Origin: Cellulomonas sp. Leaf334
Lineage (GTDB): Bacteria; Actinomycetota; Actinomycetes; Actinomycetales; Cellulomonadaceae
Direction: 5' to 3'
Length of the DNA stretch: 64,000 nucleotides
Assembly: GCF_001424195.1 (NCBI RefSeq)
Contig: NZ_LMOO01000007.1
Span: 186,313-250,312, forward strand
The translations under genes were made by a program, and so were the position numbers. The notes beneath the pieces are model-generated. The model was not told the DNA's origin, made no database searches, and was given only the letters and a program-made list of their open reading frames with translations. Position 1 is the stretch's first letter, and each line of letters opens with the position of its first letter. Below, in pieces: positions 56,498 to 64,000 of this stretch.

Positions 56498-57457
56498 TCA
56501 GGAGACGGGTGCGGGCGCGAACGTCCGTCGGTAGGCCTGCGGGCTGGTGCCGAGCGTCCGCGCGAAGTGGTGGCGCAGGACCGCGGCCGTGCCGAAGCCG
56601 CACAGCCGCGCGATCTCCTCGATGCTCGCGTCGGACCGTTCGAGCATCTCCTGCGCGCGCACGACGCGCTGGCGGGTGACCCACGCCGCCGGGGTGGTCC
56701 CGGTCTCGGCGCGGAACCGGCGGGCGAACGTCCGCTCCGACACGAACGCGCGGGCGGCGAGGTCGGGCACGCTCAGCTCCTCCTCGAGGTTCTCGACCAT
56801 CCACGCGAGCAGAGGGGCGAGCGTGTCCGCGTCGCACGGCAGCGGCGTGTCGACGTACTGGGCCTGGCCGCCGTCGCGGTGCGGTGGCACGACCATCCGC
56901 CGGGCGATCGCCGACGCGGCGCTCGCGCCGAGCTCCCGGCGCACGAGGTGCAGGCACGCGTCGATCCCCGCCGCGGTGCCCGCGCTGGTGATCACCCGGT
57001 CGTCGTCGACGTAGAGGACCGCAGGGTTCACGCGGGCCTGCGGGAAGGTCTGGCCCAGCTCGGCGGTGTACATCCAGTGCGTGGTGCACTGCCGGCCGTC
57101 GAGCAGCCCGGCCTGACCGAGCGCGAACGAGCCGCTGCAGATGCTCAGGACCCACGCCCCGCGCGCGTGCGCGTCGCGCAGGGCGTCGAGGACGACCTCG
57201 GGCACGGGGCCGGAGCTGCCGTAGGCGGGCACGACGACCAGGTCGACGTCGCGCGTCGCCTCCAGTCCGTGCTCGACGACGATCGAGAAGTGTCCGGCGT
57301 CCTTGGTCCTGACGATCCCGGGCTCGACGCCGCAGATGGTGAAGTCGAACGCAGGTCCGCCCGTGTCGCGGCGGTCGATGCCGAAGACCTCGCAGGCGAC
57401 CCCCAGCTCGAACGGCGCGACGTTCGGCAGGACGATGACGGCGACGGATCGGAGCAT
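56498..57457 (-). CDS. GlxA-family transcriptional regulator (DJ-1/PfpI plus AraC domains)
   Basis: 319 residues from the ATG giving MLRSVAVIVLPNVAPFELGV; twelve extra upstream codons are open but less likely. The N-terminal DJ-1/PfpI-like domain has a nucleophile-elbow Cys in VLSICSGSFALGQAGLLDG and ATTHW-type CTTHWMYTAEL; the C-terminal AraC domain has two helix-turn-helix units (FVSERTFARRFRAETGTTPA and IARLCGFGTAAVLRHHFART). Regulators of this type respond to small metabolites. The target is unknown; a small membrane-protein gene is divergent. Confidence 0.92.
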   Translation of the reverse strand: MLRSVAVIVLPNVAPFELGVACEVFGIDRRDTGGPAFDFTICGVEPGIVRTKDAGHFSIVVEHGLEATRDVDLVVVPAYGSSGPVPEVVLDALRDAHARGAWVLSICSGSFALGQAGLLDGRQCTTHWMYTAELGQTFPQARVNPAVLYVDDDRVITSAGTAAGIDACLHLVRRELGASAASAIARRMVVPPHRDGGQAQYVDTPLPCDADTLAPLLAWMVENLEEELSVPDLAARAFVSERTFARRFRAETGTTPAAWVTRQRVVRAQEMLERSDASIEEIARLCGFGTAAVLRHHFARTLGTSPQAYRRTFAPAPVS

Positions 57458-57551
57458 GGTGCCAGCATCCGACGTCGCCTGGCGGAATGTCAACGGTCAT
57501 CGTCAGTTCTGCCACTCGTGGCGCGTTCTCGTCGAGCGCAGACTTTCTGCC

Positions 57552-57722
57552 ATGACCACCTTCTGGATCGTCCTCGCACTCGTCGCAGCGACCTGGCTGG
57601 TCGCCCGCCTCGTCGTCACGCTGCGGCACGACGGACTGGGCAGCGCACAGCCGCCCGCGTCCCACTCCGACTGGTCGGACGCCGTCTCCGACCTGCCCAG
57701 CCACCCTTATCGCAGCGCCTGA
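57552..57722 (+). CDS. Small single-span membrane protein
   Basis: 56 residues: MTTFWIVLALVAATWLVARL forms one membrane segment, followed by a short polar tail ending DLPSHPYRSA. It is divergent from the GlxA-type regulator gene and may be its target. No family is recognised. Confidence 0.6.
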   Translation: MTTFWIVLALVAATWLVARLVVTLRHDGLGSAQPPASHSDWSDAVSDLPSHPYRSA

Positions 57723-57852
57723 CCTGCCCGCAACGCTTCACACGTTCCACCCACGACAGGCCCGTCGATGAACCCGCGGCTGTCGTCGCACCCTGAGACA
57801 CTGTGCGACGACGGCCGTCACCCGACGGCGTGTCGGGGTCGGACGGCGAGAG

Positions 57853-58461
57853 GTGACGCGCGTGGGAGAGCTGCCGCTGCGACTGGCGGTGGTCGGTGAC
57901 GAGCTCGTCGCCGGGGCAGGCGACCCCAAGGGGCTGGGCTGGGTCGGTCGCGTGACCGCCAGGACGCCGACGCCGGACCCGCTCACCGTCCTGACGCTCG
58001 CAGTACCGGGCGAGACCACGACGGCGCTCGGCGCGCGGTGGGACGACGAGACGTCGCGCCGCTGGTCGCCCGACACCGACAACCGTCTGGTCATCGCCCT
58101 CGGTCGCGCCGACGTCGCCGCCGGCCTCTCGCTGGCCCGCAGCCGGCTCAACCTCGCCAACATCCTCGACGTCGCCGACCAGCGACGGATCCCCGCGTTC
58201 GTCGTCGGCCCGCCGCCGGGCGCCACGGCCGAGAGCGAGAAGCTCGCCGACCTGTCCGCCGCGTTCGCGGACGTCGCAGCCCGACGGCGCGTGCCGTACG
58301 TGGACACCTACACACCGCTCGCCGCGCACGACCAGTGGCTCGGCGACCTGGCGGCCGGCGACGGCGTGCTGCCCGGTCAGGCCGGGTACGGCCTGATGGC
58401 CTGGCTGGTGCTGCACACCGGCTGGCACGCCTGGCTCGGCCTGCCGGACGACGCCGCCTGA
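57853..58461 (+). CDS. SGNH/GDSL-fold protein lacking the catalytic residues
   Basis: 202 residues from a GTG. The SGNH fold is suggested by LRLAVVGDELVAGAGDPKGL in block I, a GxND-like block at VIALGRADVAAG, and block V at AGDGVLPGQAGYGLMAW. However, the nucleophile Ser of GDSxxxG is Glu (GDELVAG), the block III Asn is not present, and the block V His (DxxHP) is Leu (DGVLPG), while the Asp is kept. It is probably a non-catalytic member of a family of SGNH paralogues. A 13-bp tandem duplication spans its stop codon. Confidence 0.78.
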   Translation: MTRVGELPLRLAVVGDELVAGAGDPKGLGWVGRVTARTPTPDPLTVLTLAVPGETTTALGARWDDETSRRWSPDTDNRLVIALGRADVAAGLSLARSRLNLANILDVADQRRIPAFVVGPPPGATAESEKLADLSAAFADVAARRRVPYVDTYTPLAAHDQWLGDLAAGDGVLPGQAGYGLMAWLVLHTGWHAWLGLPDDAA

Positions 58462-58474
58462 CGACGCCGCCTGA
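58449..58474. repeat. 13-bp tandem duplication across a stop codon
   Basis: CGACGCCGCCTGA occurs twice in direct succession; the first copy contains the TGA of the SGNH-fold gene, the second lies just after it. A recent slippage product. Confidence 0.8.
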
Positions 58475-58528
58475 CGACGACGCCGTCGGGCGACCCGTCC
58501 CGACGACGCCGGCCGACGGCGTCCAGCG

Positions 58529-59140
58529 TCAGCGCAGGGTGCCGCGCACGGCGGTCAGCGCCGAGTCCAGGACGGTGCGCAGCGTGTCGACGGTGAGCTG
58601 CTCGACCCGCCCGCCGGCATCGGCACGCCTCAGGTCGGCCCGGAGCTCGTCGCGGAAACGGTGGATCATCGCCTCGGCGTCCTGGTACCGCACGTGCGAC
58701 GCGAGCCGCGGGTCGTCCGGTGCCCCCGCGGCGTGCGGGACCGCCGACGCCCGGGCCTGCTGGGCGGCCGCGGCGAGGTCCGCGCGCAGCCCGCGCATGG
58801 ACCCGCGGACGTCCTCGCGCACCTGGGCGGCGCGTTCCCGGACGGACTCCGCGATGCCCTCCTCGAGGTGGCCGAGCTCGGCCCGGCGCGCGTCGAGCTC
58901 GGCGTAGCCGGCCTCCGTGAGCGCGTACGTGCTCTTGCGCTCCTCGTCGACCCGTTGCACCAGGCCCTCCTCCTCAAGACGGGCCAGCCGCGGGTAGACG
59001 GTGCCCGGGCTGGGGCGGTAGGTACCCCCGAACCGGTCCGAGAGCGCCGTGATGAGCTCGTAGCCGTGCTTGGGGCCGCTCTCCAGCAGCGACAGCAGGT
59101 AGAGGCGCAGCTGTCCGTGCGCGAAGACGGGCGCCATCAT
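58529..59140 (-). CDS. PadR-family transcriptional regulator
   Basis: 203 residues from an ATG (first of two Met) that overlaps the stop of the DUF4097 gene (ATGA). PadR winged helix: LRLYLLSLLESGPKHGYELI, PSPGTVYPRLARLEEEGLV, STYALTEAGYAEL; then a long helical dimerisation domain. PadR repressors bind inverted repeats at their own promoters and respond to small molecules. The repeat elements at 59973-60045 upstream of the operon are the likely operator. Confidence 0.92.
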   Translation of the reverse strand: MMAPVFAHGQLRLYLLSLLESGPKHGYELITALSDRFGGTYRPSPGTVYPRLARLEEEGLVQRVDEERKSTYALTEAGYAELDARRAELGHLEEGIAESVRERAAQVREDVRGSMRGLRADLAAAAQQARASAVPHAAGAPDDPRLASHVRYQDAEAMIHRFRDELRADLRRADAGGRVEQLTVDTLRTVLDSALTAVRGTLR

Positions 59141-59958
59141 CACGCGACCCCGGTCCCGGCGCCGCGCAGCACCGTCAGGTGCCCGGAGACCGTGCTGGAC
59201 GACACGAAGCACGCCCCGTCACCGGTGCGCAGGTCGACCTTGCGGTGCCCCGGCGTCGTGCCCTTGTACTCCTCGCCGTCCACGACGAGGCGCCCGGACA
59301 CCGACTGCCCCTTGACCTGCACGCCCTTGCCCTCGGGAAGGCGGACGGTGACGTCTCCGGAGACCGTCGTCGCGGTCACGCTCGACGTCCCGGACGTCAC
59401 GTCGAAGGTCAGCGAGCCCGAGACCGAGTTGGCCTGCACGAGGCTCAGCTCCCCCGACGCGGCGAGCTCGCCGGAGACGGTGTTGAGCTTGAGGTCGCCG
59501 CGGTGGTCGCGGACCACGATCTCGCCGGAGACCGTGTTGGCGCTGAGCCGGCCGCGGGTGCCGTCGGTGATGAGCGTGCCGGACACCGTGGACACCGACG
59601 CGTCCTGCTCGATCCCGGCGAGCAGGCCGTCGGCGGAGACGGTGCCCACCTTCGCGTGCACCTCGCGCGGGACGGCGAGGTGCACGTCGGCCTTGTCCTT
59701 GCCGCTGAAGTTCCGGAACTTCTCCAGGAACCCGTCCCAGCCGCCCAGCGTGAACTGGTAGCCCACCCGGAGCTCCCCGTCACCGGAGAGGCTGACCTCC
59801 AGGGGCCGGCCGTCGACCGCGTGCACCTCGATCCGGGCACCGGGTCCGTCGTGCGCGACGACGTCGACGCGACCACCCGCGAGCTGCACGCGCAGGCTGG
59901 TGATCGCCTCGATCTCGATGATCTGCGGGCCGGCGACGACCCAGGACTCGCTTGCCAT
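59140..59958 (-). CDS. DUF4097 beta-strand repeat protein
   Basis: 272 residues composed of about ten short beta repeats of the type xxVSGxLxxDxxxGxxxxxT, giving a right-handed parallel beta-solenoid (SGEIVVRDHRGDLKLNTVSG, SGELAASGELSLVQANSVSG). No signal peptide is evident. DUF4097 proteins are frequently paired with PadR or other regulators of envelope stress. It is the first gene of the operon with the PadR gene. Confidence 0.9.
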   Translation of the reverse strand: MASESWVVAGPQIIEIEAITSLRVQLAGGRVDVVAHDGPGARIEVHAVDGRPLEVSLSGDGELRVGYQFTLGGWDGFLEKFRNFSGKDKADVHLAVPREVHAKVGTVSADGLLAGIEQDASVSTVSGTLITDGTRGRLSANTVSGEIVVRDHRGDLKLNTVSGELAASGELSLVQANSVSGSLTFDVTSGTSSVTATTVSGDVTVRLPEGKGVQVKGQSVSGRLVVDGEEYKGTTPGHRKVDLRTGDGACFVSSSTVSGHLTVLRGAGTGVA

Positions 59959-59972
59959 GATGCTCTCCCATT

Positions 59973-60045
59973 CGCGATATATCTCGTTCCTTCAAACACG
60001 TTATATCGCGTTCGGCCGGGACGCAAGATCTCGCGTCATATCGCG
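59973..60045. promoter_or_regulatory. Operator repeats for the PadR/DUF4097 operon
   Basis: CGCGATATA (59973-59981) and TATATCGCG (60002-60010) form an inverted repeat 20 bases apart; a third half site ATATCGCG lies at 60038-60045. Inside the first is the palindrome GATATATC (59976-59983). AT-rich repeats are rare in this GC-rich genome and lie 15 to 87 bases before the start codon, as expected for an autoregulated PadR operon. Confidence 0.7.
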
Positions 60046-60056
60046 TCTGCACGAAC

Positions 60057-60094
60057 GAGAAGAGCCCGCGACCGGGTGGTCGCGGGCTCTTCTC
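60057..60094 (-). terminator. Terminator after the PilT-like gene
   Basis: A perfect 17-bp stem: GAGAAGAGCCCGCGACC (60057-60073) with GGTCGCGGGCTCTTCTC (60078-60094) around a GGGT loop, 10 bases after the PilT-like stop on the minus strand. Confidence 0.9.
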
Positions 60095-60104
60095 GTGGAG
60101 GGTC

Positions 60105-61193
60105 TCAGGACACGAGGCCGGCCTGCCGCAGCTCGACCGTGAGGTCGTGCGGGCTGGTCGAGGCGGAGAGCGCCTCGTCGTAGGTGATGATGTCGTCCCG
60201 GACCAGCTGGAACAGGTGCTGGTCGAACGTCTGCATCTTGTAGAAGTCGCCCTCCTTGATCAGGTCGATCAGCGGCGGGGCGTCCTCGGGGTCCAGGATC
60301 GCGTCGCGGGTGCGGCCCGTGTTGATCATGACCTCGATCGCCGGCCGGCGGCCCGTGCCGTCGGCGAGCCGGACCAGGCGCTGGGACACGATGCCGCGCA
60401 GGGCCTGGGCCAGCGCGATGCGGACCTGCTTCTGCTCGTGCGGCGGGAAGAAGTCGATGATGCGGTTGATCGTCTCGGCCGCGTCGATCGTGTGCAGCGT
60501 CGACAGGACGAGGTGGCCGGTCTCGGCGGCGGACAGGGCCGCGCGCACGGTCTCGACGTCCCGCATCTCGCCGACGAGGATCACGTCCGGGTCCTGGCGC
60601 ATCGCGGCGCGGAGCGCGACCGTGAAGTCGGCGGTGTCCTGCCGGACCTCGCGCTGGGACACGATCGACTTCTTGTCCTGGTGCAGGATCTCGATCGGGT
60701 CCTCGATGGTGACGATGTTGACCTCACGCAGCGTGTTGATGAGGTCGACCATCGACGCCAGCGTCGTCGTCTTGCCCGACCCGGTGGGTCCGGTCACGAG
60801 GACCAGCCCACGAGGCTCCAGCGCGAGCTCCCCGATGACCTCGGGCAGCGCCAGCTCGGCCAGCGCCTGGGCACCCACGGCGACCCGGCGGAAGACCATG
60901 CCGTACGTGCCGCGCGCCTGGTAGGCGTTCACGCGGAACCGGCCGACGCCGGAGACCGAGTAGGCGAAGTCCGCCTCGTGGTTCTCGCGGAACTGGTCGA
61001 CCAGGTCGTCGGGCAGGACCTCCTCGAGCATCCGCTCGGTGTCCGCGGGCTTGAGGTCGGGCACCTGCAGCTTGCGCAGCCGCCCGTCGACACGCACGCG
61101 CGGGGCTGACCCCACCTTGCAGTGCAGGTCGGAGCCGCCCGTGCTCGCGAGGGCGTGCAGGAACGGGATCACGGACTGTGTCGGCTGACTCAC
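60105..61193 (-). CDS. PilT-type twitching motility ATPase
   Basis: 362 residues from a GTG giving MSQPTQSVIPFLHALASTGG. Secretion-ATPase motifs: SDLHCKVGSAPRVRVDGRLR, Walker A VTGPTGSGKTTTLASM, Asp box VTIEDPIEILH, Walker B DPDVILVGEMRDVETVR, His box VLSTLHTIDAAETINRIIDF. The AIRNLIRE-like C-terminal box of PilT is replaced by AIEVMINTGRTRDAILD. PilT retracts type IV pili; the other type IV pilus genes are not in this window, so it may be an isolated retraction ATPase. Confidence 0.93.
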   Translation of the reverse strand: MSQPTQSVIPFLHALASTGGSDLHCKVGSAPRVRVDGRLRKLQVPDLKPADTERMLEEVLPDDLVDQFRENHEADFAYSVSGVGRFRVNAYQARGTYGMVFRRVAVGAQALAELALPEVIGELALEPRGLVLVTGPTGSGKTTTLASMVDLINTLREVNIVTIEDPIEILHQDKKSIVSQREVRQDTADFTVALRAAMRQDPDVILVGEMRDVETVRAALSAAETGHLVLSTLHTIDAAETINRIIDFFPPHEQKQVRIALAQALRGIVSQRLVRLADGTGRRPAIEVMINTGRTRDAILDPEDAPPLIDLIKEGDFYKMQTFDQHLFQLVRDDIITYDEALSASTSPHDLTVELRQAGLVS

Positions 61194-61299
61194 GCTCTGG
61201 ATATCGGACGCCGGGGCCCCGCACTTGAGGCCGCACGATATGTGGGACGATGGAGCGAGTCCGGCGCGCAGCACGGGCGCCTGAACCCGAGGAGATCCG

Positions 61300-61374
61300 A
61301 TGAGCAAGCGAGGCCGCAAGCGCCGTTCCCGCAAGGGCAGCGCAGCGAACCACGGCAACCGTCCCAACGCCTGA
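61300..61374 (+). CDS. Ribosomal protein bL37 (24 residues)
   Basis: A 25-codon gene with a strong ribosome site (GAGGAG at 61288-61293). The product begins MSKRGRKRRSRKGSAANHG and ends NRPNA: a short, very basic peptide matching the actinobacterial 50S protein bL37 described for mycobacterial ribosomes. It sits alone with a terminator (61396-61431), divergent from the PilT-like gene. Genes of this size are often missed in annotation. Confidence 0.9.
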   Translation: MSKRGRKRRSRKGSAANHGNRPNA

Positions 61375-61395
61375 GCGTTCGGCGACTGGTAGTCA

Positions 61396-61431
61396 GAAGG
61401 CCCGGAACAGCATCTGCTGCGCCGGGCCTTC
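61396..61431. terminator. Bidirectional terminator between bL37 and rsrA
   Basis: GAAGGCCCGG (61396-61405) pairs with CCGGGCCTTC (61422-61431), a 10-bp perfect stem between convergent genes. Confidence 0.85.
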
Positions 61432-61444
61432 CGTCGTCGGTCGA

Positions 61445-61717
61445 TCAGTCCTGCGTGACCCGCATGACCGTCAGCTGCTCGTGGATGCGCAGACGCAGGC
61501 TGTCCGGCGCCGCCTCCTGGCACCCGCGACGCACGATCGTCTTGACGACGACGTCGACGTCGTACTCCTCGAGGCAGCCCTCGCACTCGGCGAGGTGAGC
61601 GCGGACCGTCTCGGCGTCGGGCGCGCCGAGCTCGGCGTCCAGGTACTCCCACAGGCGGTCGAGCGCGTCGGCGCAGTTGTTGCCGCAGTTGCCCGCCGAC
61701 AGGTCACTCTCGTTCAT
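61445..61717 (-). CDS. rsrA: Mycothiol-system anti-sigma factor RsrA
   Basis: 90 residues with the zinc-binding anti-sigma signature H41-x3-C45-x2-C48 (HLAECEGC) and an upstream Cys in NCGNNC (C11, C15). Oxidation of the Cys ligands releases the partner sigma factor. Its ATG overlaps the sigR stop (ATGA), the standard sigR-rsrA arrangement. The pair senses thiol-oxidative stress in actinobacteria. Confidence 0.93.
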   Translation of the reverse strand: MNESDLSAGNCGNNCADALDRLWEYLDAELGAPDAETVRAHLAECEGCLEEYDVDVVVKTIVRRGCQEAAPDSLRLRIHEQLTVMRVTQD

Positions 61718-62340
61718 CGTTCGCCCTCCGGCGCGGTGGGGGCCACCCCGACCAGACCACGCCCCCGCGCGTAGTCCGACAGCAGCTCGCGCAGCTGGGC
61801 GCGGCCGCGGTGCAGACGGGACATCACCGTCCCGATCGGCGTCCCCATGATCTCGGCGATCTCCTTGTACGCGAAGCCCTCGACGTCGGCGAGGTACACC
61901 GCGATCCGGAACTCCTCCGGGAGACGCTGCAGCGCGTCCTTGATGTCGGAGTCCGGGAGGTGGTCGAGCGCCTCGGCCTCGGCAGACCGGAGACCTCTCG
62001 ACGTGTGCGACTCGGCGCGGGCCAGCTGCCAGTCCTCGATCTCCTCGGACCGGGACTGCTGGGGCTCGCGCTGCTTCTTGCGGTACGAGTTGATGTACGT
62101 GTTGGTCAGGATGCGGTACAGCCAGGCCTTGAGGTTGGTGCCCGGACGGTACTGGTGGAACGCGGCGAACGCCTTCGCGAACGTCTCCTGCACCAGGTCC
62201 TCGGCGTCCGCCGGGTTGCGCGTCATCCGCAGGGCAGCGCCGTACAGCTGGTCCAGGTAGACCAGCGCCTCCGCCTCGAACCTCTCGGTCCGTGCCGCGT
62301 CGCCCTCGGCCTCAGGCGCGCGGTTCGTGTCCTCGCTCAT
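61714..62340 (-). CDS. sigR: RNA polymerase sigma factor SigR (ECF, thiol-oxidative stress)
   Basis: 208 residues from the ATG at 62340 ([10 protein letters not shown]). Region 2 has [40 protein letters not shown] and [20 protein letters not shown]; region 4 has [20 protein letters not shown] and [20 protein letters not shown]. It controls thiol homeostasis genes with RsrA. The same frame stays open to an upstream ATG at 62517, adding 59 residues; with the SigR promoter found just before it (62527-62553) this would yield the long unstable isoform known in Streptomyces as SigR prime. Confidence 0.95.
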   Translation of the reverse strand: MSEDTNRAPEAEGDAARTERFEAEALVYLDQLYGAALRMTRNPADAEDLVQETFAKAFAAFHQYRPGTNLKAWLYRILTNTYINSYRKKQREPQQSRSEEIEDWQLARAESHTSRGLRSAEAEALDHLPDSDIKDALQRLPEEFRIAVYLADVEGFAYKEIAEIMGTPIGTVMSRLHRGRAQLRELLSDYARGRGLVGVAPTAPEGER

Positions 62341-62526
62341 CGCGGTCGAGCCTAGCCCCGCAGGCGCGGGACCACCGACCGGCGTGGGGTACACCACATT
62401 CACCCCGGACGGCTGCATCTGCGCGGGCCACTGGACCGGAAGGGTGTCCACGGGGATACCGATCACCCACCCCGTCACGGGGGGCAGCGCGGGGCGCGTC
62501 TCGGTAGCGAAGCTCATGGTGGCCAC

Positions 62527-62553
62527 AACGGCACGGCGGCGTGTCCCATTCCC
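62527..62553 (-). promoter_or_regulatory. SigR-dependent promoter of sigR-rsrA
   Basis: On the minus strand GGGAAT (62553-62548) is separated by exactly 18 bases from GTT (62529-62527), the consensus GGGAAT-N18-GTT of SigR promoters. The predicted start point falls a few bases before the ATG at 62517 and about 180 bases before the SigR ATG at 62340. Confidence 0.85.
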
Positions 62554-62603
62554 AGCTCTGCTCATGCGTCGCCAGGGCTGCGCCTCCGCACTAGGTTGGC
62601 GGC

Positions 62604-63149
62604 ATGACGAGCACCACCGACGAGTCCACCTTCCTGCGCCTGCTCCGCGAGCAGATCGGCCACGAGTTCGACGCCCACCAGCAGTACGTGGCGATCGCCG
62701 TGTGGTTCGACGGGCAGGACCTCCCCCAGCTGGCGCGGCACTACTACCGGCAGGCCATCGAGGAGCGCAACCACGCGCTGATGATCGTGCAGTACCTCCT
62801 CGACCGGGACCTGCCCGTCGCCATCCCCGGGGGGAGCTCGGTGCGCAACGACTTCACCCAGGTCACCGAGCCGATCGGCCTCGCCCTGCAGCAGGAGAAG
62901 CAGGTCACCGCGCAGATCGAGGCGATCTTCGCGGCGGCCCGGTCCGAGGGTGACGCCCTGGGCGAGCAGTTCCTGCTGTGGTTCCTCAAGGAGCAGGTCG
63001 AGGAGGTCGCGTCGGCGACCACCCTGCTCACCGTCGCCACGCGTGCCGGCGACAACCTGTTCGACCTCGAGAACTACGTCGCCCGCGAGCAGATCGGTGA
63101 CGGCGGCGAGTCCGCCGACGCACCGTCGGCCGCCGGCGGCGCCCTGTAG
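62604..63149 (+). CDS. Ferritin
   Basis: 181 residues, four-helix ferritin fold: [20 protein letters not shown] with the first ferroxidase Glu, [20 protein letters not shown] with E and E-x-x-H ligands, and [20 protein letters not shown] in helix D. It oxidises Fe(II) and stores ferric iron. It is divergent from sigR, and the SigR promoter lies 51 bases from its start codon; the two genes may share oxidative-stress control. Non-heme ferritin (BfrB type), not bacterioferritin, because the heme Met ligand is not evident. Confidence 0.9.
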   Translation: MTSTTDESTFLRLLREQIGHEFDAHQQYVAIAVWFDGQDLPQLARHYYRQAIEERNHALMIVQYLLDRDLPVAIPGGSSVRNDFTQVTEPIGLALQQEKQVTAQIEAIFAAARSEGDALGEQFLLWFLKEQVEEVASATTLLTVATRAGDNLFDLENYVAREQIGDGGESADAPSAAGGAL

Positions 63150-63160
63150 GAGGAGCTGCC

Positions 63161-63673
63161 GTGCTGCTGCGTCGTCTTGCGCGTCCCCTGTTCGCCTCGT
63201 GGTTCGTGACCGAGGGTCTCGACGTCGTCCGGCACCCCGCCGCGCACGCCGCCGACGCCCGCGGTGCGCTGACGACGCTGCGCGCCCGCCTGCCCGAGCC
63301 CGTCCGCGACGGGCCGGCCGGTGAGGCGCTGGGCTACGAGCTCAGCGACCGCCAGCTGACCTCGATCGTCCAGGCGCACGGTGTCGCCCTGGCGGGTGCG
63401 GGGGTGCTGCTCGCCGTCGGCAAGGCGCCCCGCACGGCCGCGCTCGCGCTGGCGGTCCTCACCGCGCCGCTGATCGTGCTGAACCTGCCCTTCAAGCGCG
63501 TCAAGGGCGAGGACCCTGCGCTCCGCCGGGCGCGTCGCGACCGGTTCGTACGCGCGCTCGCGTTCACCGGCGGTGCCCTGATCGCCGGAGTCGACCTGGA
63601 GGGGCGTCCCGGGATCAGCTGGCGTGTGCAGAAGGCGCGTTCGGACCACGCCGCGGCGAAGGCCTCGGACTGA
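63161..63673 (+). CDS. DoxX-family membrane protein
   Basis: 170 residues from a GTG with a strong ribosome site (AGGAGG at 63149-63154). Starts [20 protein letters not shown], a typical DoxX N-terminus, and has three or four hydrophobic segments with [20 protein letters not shown] and the C-terminal [17 protein letters not shown]. DoxX proteins are small membrane proteins tied to redox stress; in mycobacteria DoxX works with thiol peroxidase components. It follows the ferritin gene by 11 bases, suggesting co-transcription. Confidence 0.88.
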   Translation: MLLRRLARPLFASWFVTEGLDVVRHPAAHAADARGALTTLRARLPEPVRDGPAGEALGYELSDRQLTSIVQAHGVALAGAGVLLAVGKAPRTAALALAVLTAPLIVLNLPFKRVKGEDPALRRARRDRFVRALAFTGGALIAGVDLEGRPGISWRVQKARSDHAAAKASD

Positions 63674-63717
63674 GACGTCTACCGGGCTCGACGGGCACCC
63701 CCACTAGCCTGGGTGTC

Positions 63718-64000
63718 ATGGATCTCTGGACCGCACCGCTCGCCACCGGCCCGCTCGACGCGCTCGTGGACGTGCCTGGCTCGAAGTCCCTCACCAACCG
63801 GTACCTCGTCCTCGCCGCGCTCGCCGACGCCCCCGGTCGCCTGCGGGGCGCCCTGCGCTCCCGCGACACCCTGCTGATGCGGGACGCGCTGAGCGGCCTC
63901 GGCGCGCGCATCGACGAGGACGGTGCCGACTGGGTGGTCACCCCGGGTGCGGTGCGGGGCGCGGTGACGGTCCAGTGCGGCCTCGCGGGGACCGTCATGC
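63718..64000 (+). CDS. aroA: 3-phosphoshikimate 1-carboxyvinyltransferase (EPSP synthase), N-terminal part
   Basis: The ATG at 63718 gives [20 protein letters not shown] and [15 protein letters not shown], the phosphate-binding GSKSxTNR signature of EPSP synthase. The last visible residues, CGLAGTVM, correspond to the LGNAGTxxR region. It joins shikimate-3-phosphate with phosphoenolpyruvate in the aromatic amino acid pathway. About 94 codons are visible; the rest lies past the window edge. Confidence 0.93.
   Translation, partial: MDLWTAPLATGPLDALVDVPGSKSLTNRYLVLAALADAPGRLRGALRSRDTLLMRDALSGLGARIDEDGADWVVTPGAVRGAVTVQCGLAGTVM

Noticed and set aside
52632..57704. A 1690-codon minus-strand open frame opposite kgd
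   Set aside because: It is the antisense of the well-supported kgd gene and its translation is Arg/Gly/Val-rich low complexity without domains; long antisense frames are expected at this GC content.
1..64000. CRISPR array or rRNA genes
   Set aside because: No regularly spaced repeats with unique spacers and no rRNA-like sequence were seen.

Overview
The window comes from a high-GC Gram-positive actinobacterium, most likely a member of Micrococcales close to Cellulomonas. The evidence is a GC-rich third-codon bias throughout, a fused 2-oxoglutarate decarboxylase/succinyltransferase (Kgd), a SigR/RsrA thiol-stress pair, the 24-residue actinobacterial ribosomal protein bL37, an actinobacterial Tad pilus locus, and a tmRNA with the tag ANTNRTDFALAA. 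The genus is an inference; the phylum-level call is secure.

Region 1 (1 to about 21.1 kb) is a genomic island. Its left two thirds is a defence cluster. A five-gene minus-strand operon runs 12224 to beyond position 1: a GHKL (sacsin-like) ATPase fused to an SF2 helicase, a NERD nuclease-helicase, DrmA, DrmB (DUF1998), and a further SF2 helicase cut by the window edge. Consecutive genes overlap and most are coupled through GTGA. Across a divergent promoter region lie a C5-cytosine methyltransferase, an NaeI-type restriction endonuclease and a Vsr nicking endonuclease. The whole resembles an enlarged class-2-like DISARM locus merged with a type II restriction-modification system. It is followed by orphan genes (DUF4238, a DUF2971-like protein, unknowns), two disrupted genes, a tRNA-Pro(GGG) 3' half, a tyrosine integrase broken by one amber codon, and the intact tmRNA gene that probably marks the island edge.

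Region 2 (21.5 to 28.7 kb) holds an HtrA-type protease, a LigC-type DNA ligase, a set of orphan immunity-like genes (colicin-immunity-like, CdiI-like, one frameshifted), a DUF2207 membrane protein and SmpB, the protein partner of tmRNA.

Region 3 (28.7 to 43 kb) is mostly minus strand. It carries the division module FtsE-FtsX-M23 peptidase; a xylose-type ABC transporter with its ROK regulator and clear operators, lying between prfB and ftsE; prfB; and a Tad/Flp pilus operon (TadA, TadB, TadC, a small pilin candidate, two TadE-like and one TadG-like protein).

Region 4 (43 to 64 kb) is core chromosome: aldose epimerase, a VanY-type carboxypeptidase, two CNNM/CBS membrane proteins, a two-component system, an ABC exporter with a palindromic operator, kgd, a GlxA-type regulator, an SGNH-fold protein lacking its catalytic residues, a PadR/DUF4097 pair with operator repeats, a PilT-like ATPase, bL37, RsrA/SigR with a consensus SigR promoter that appears to drive an N-terminally extended SigR isoform, ferritin, a DoxX protein and the start of aroA.
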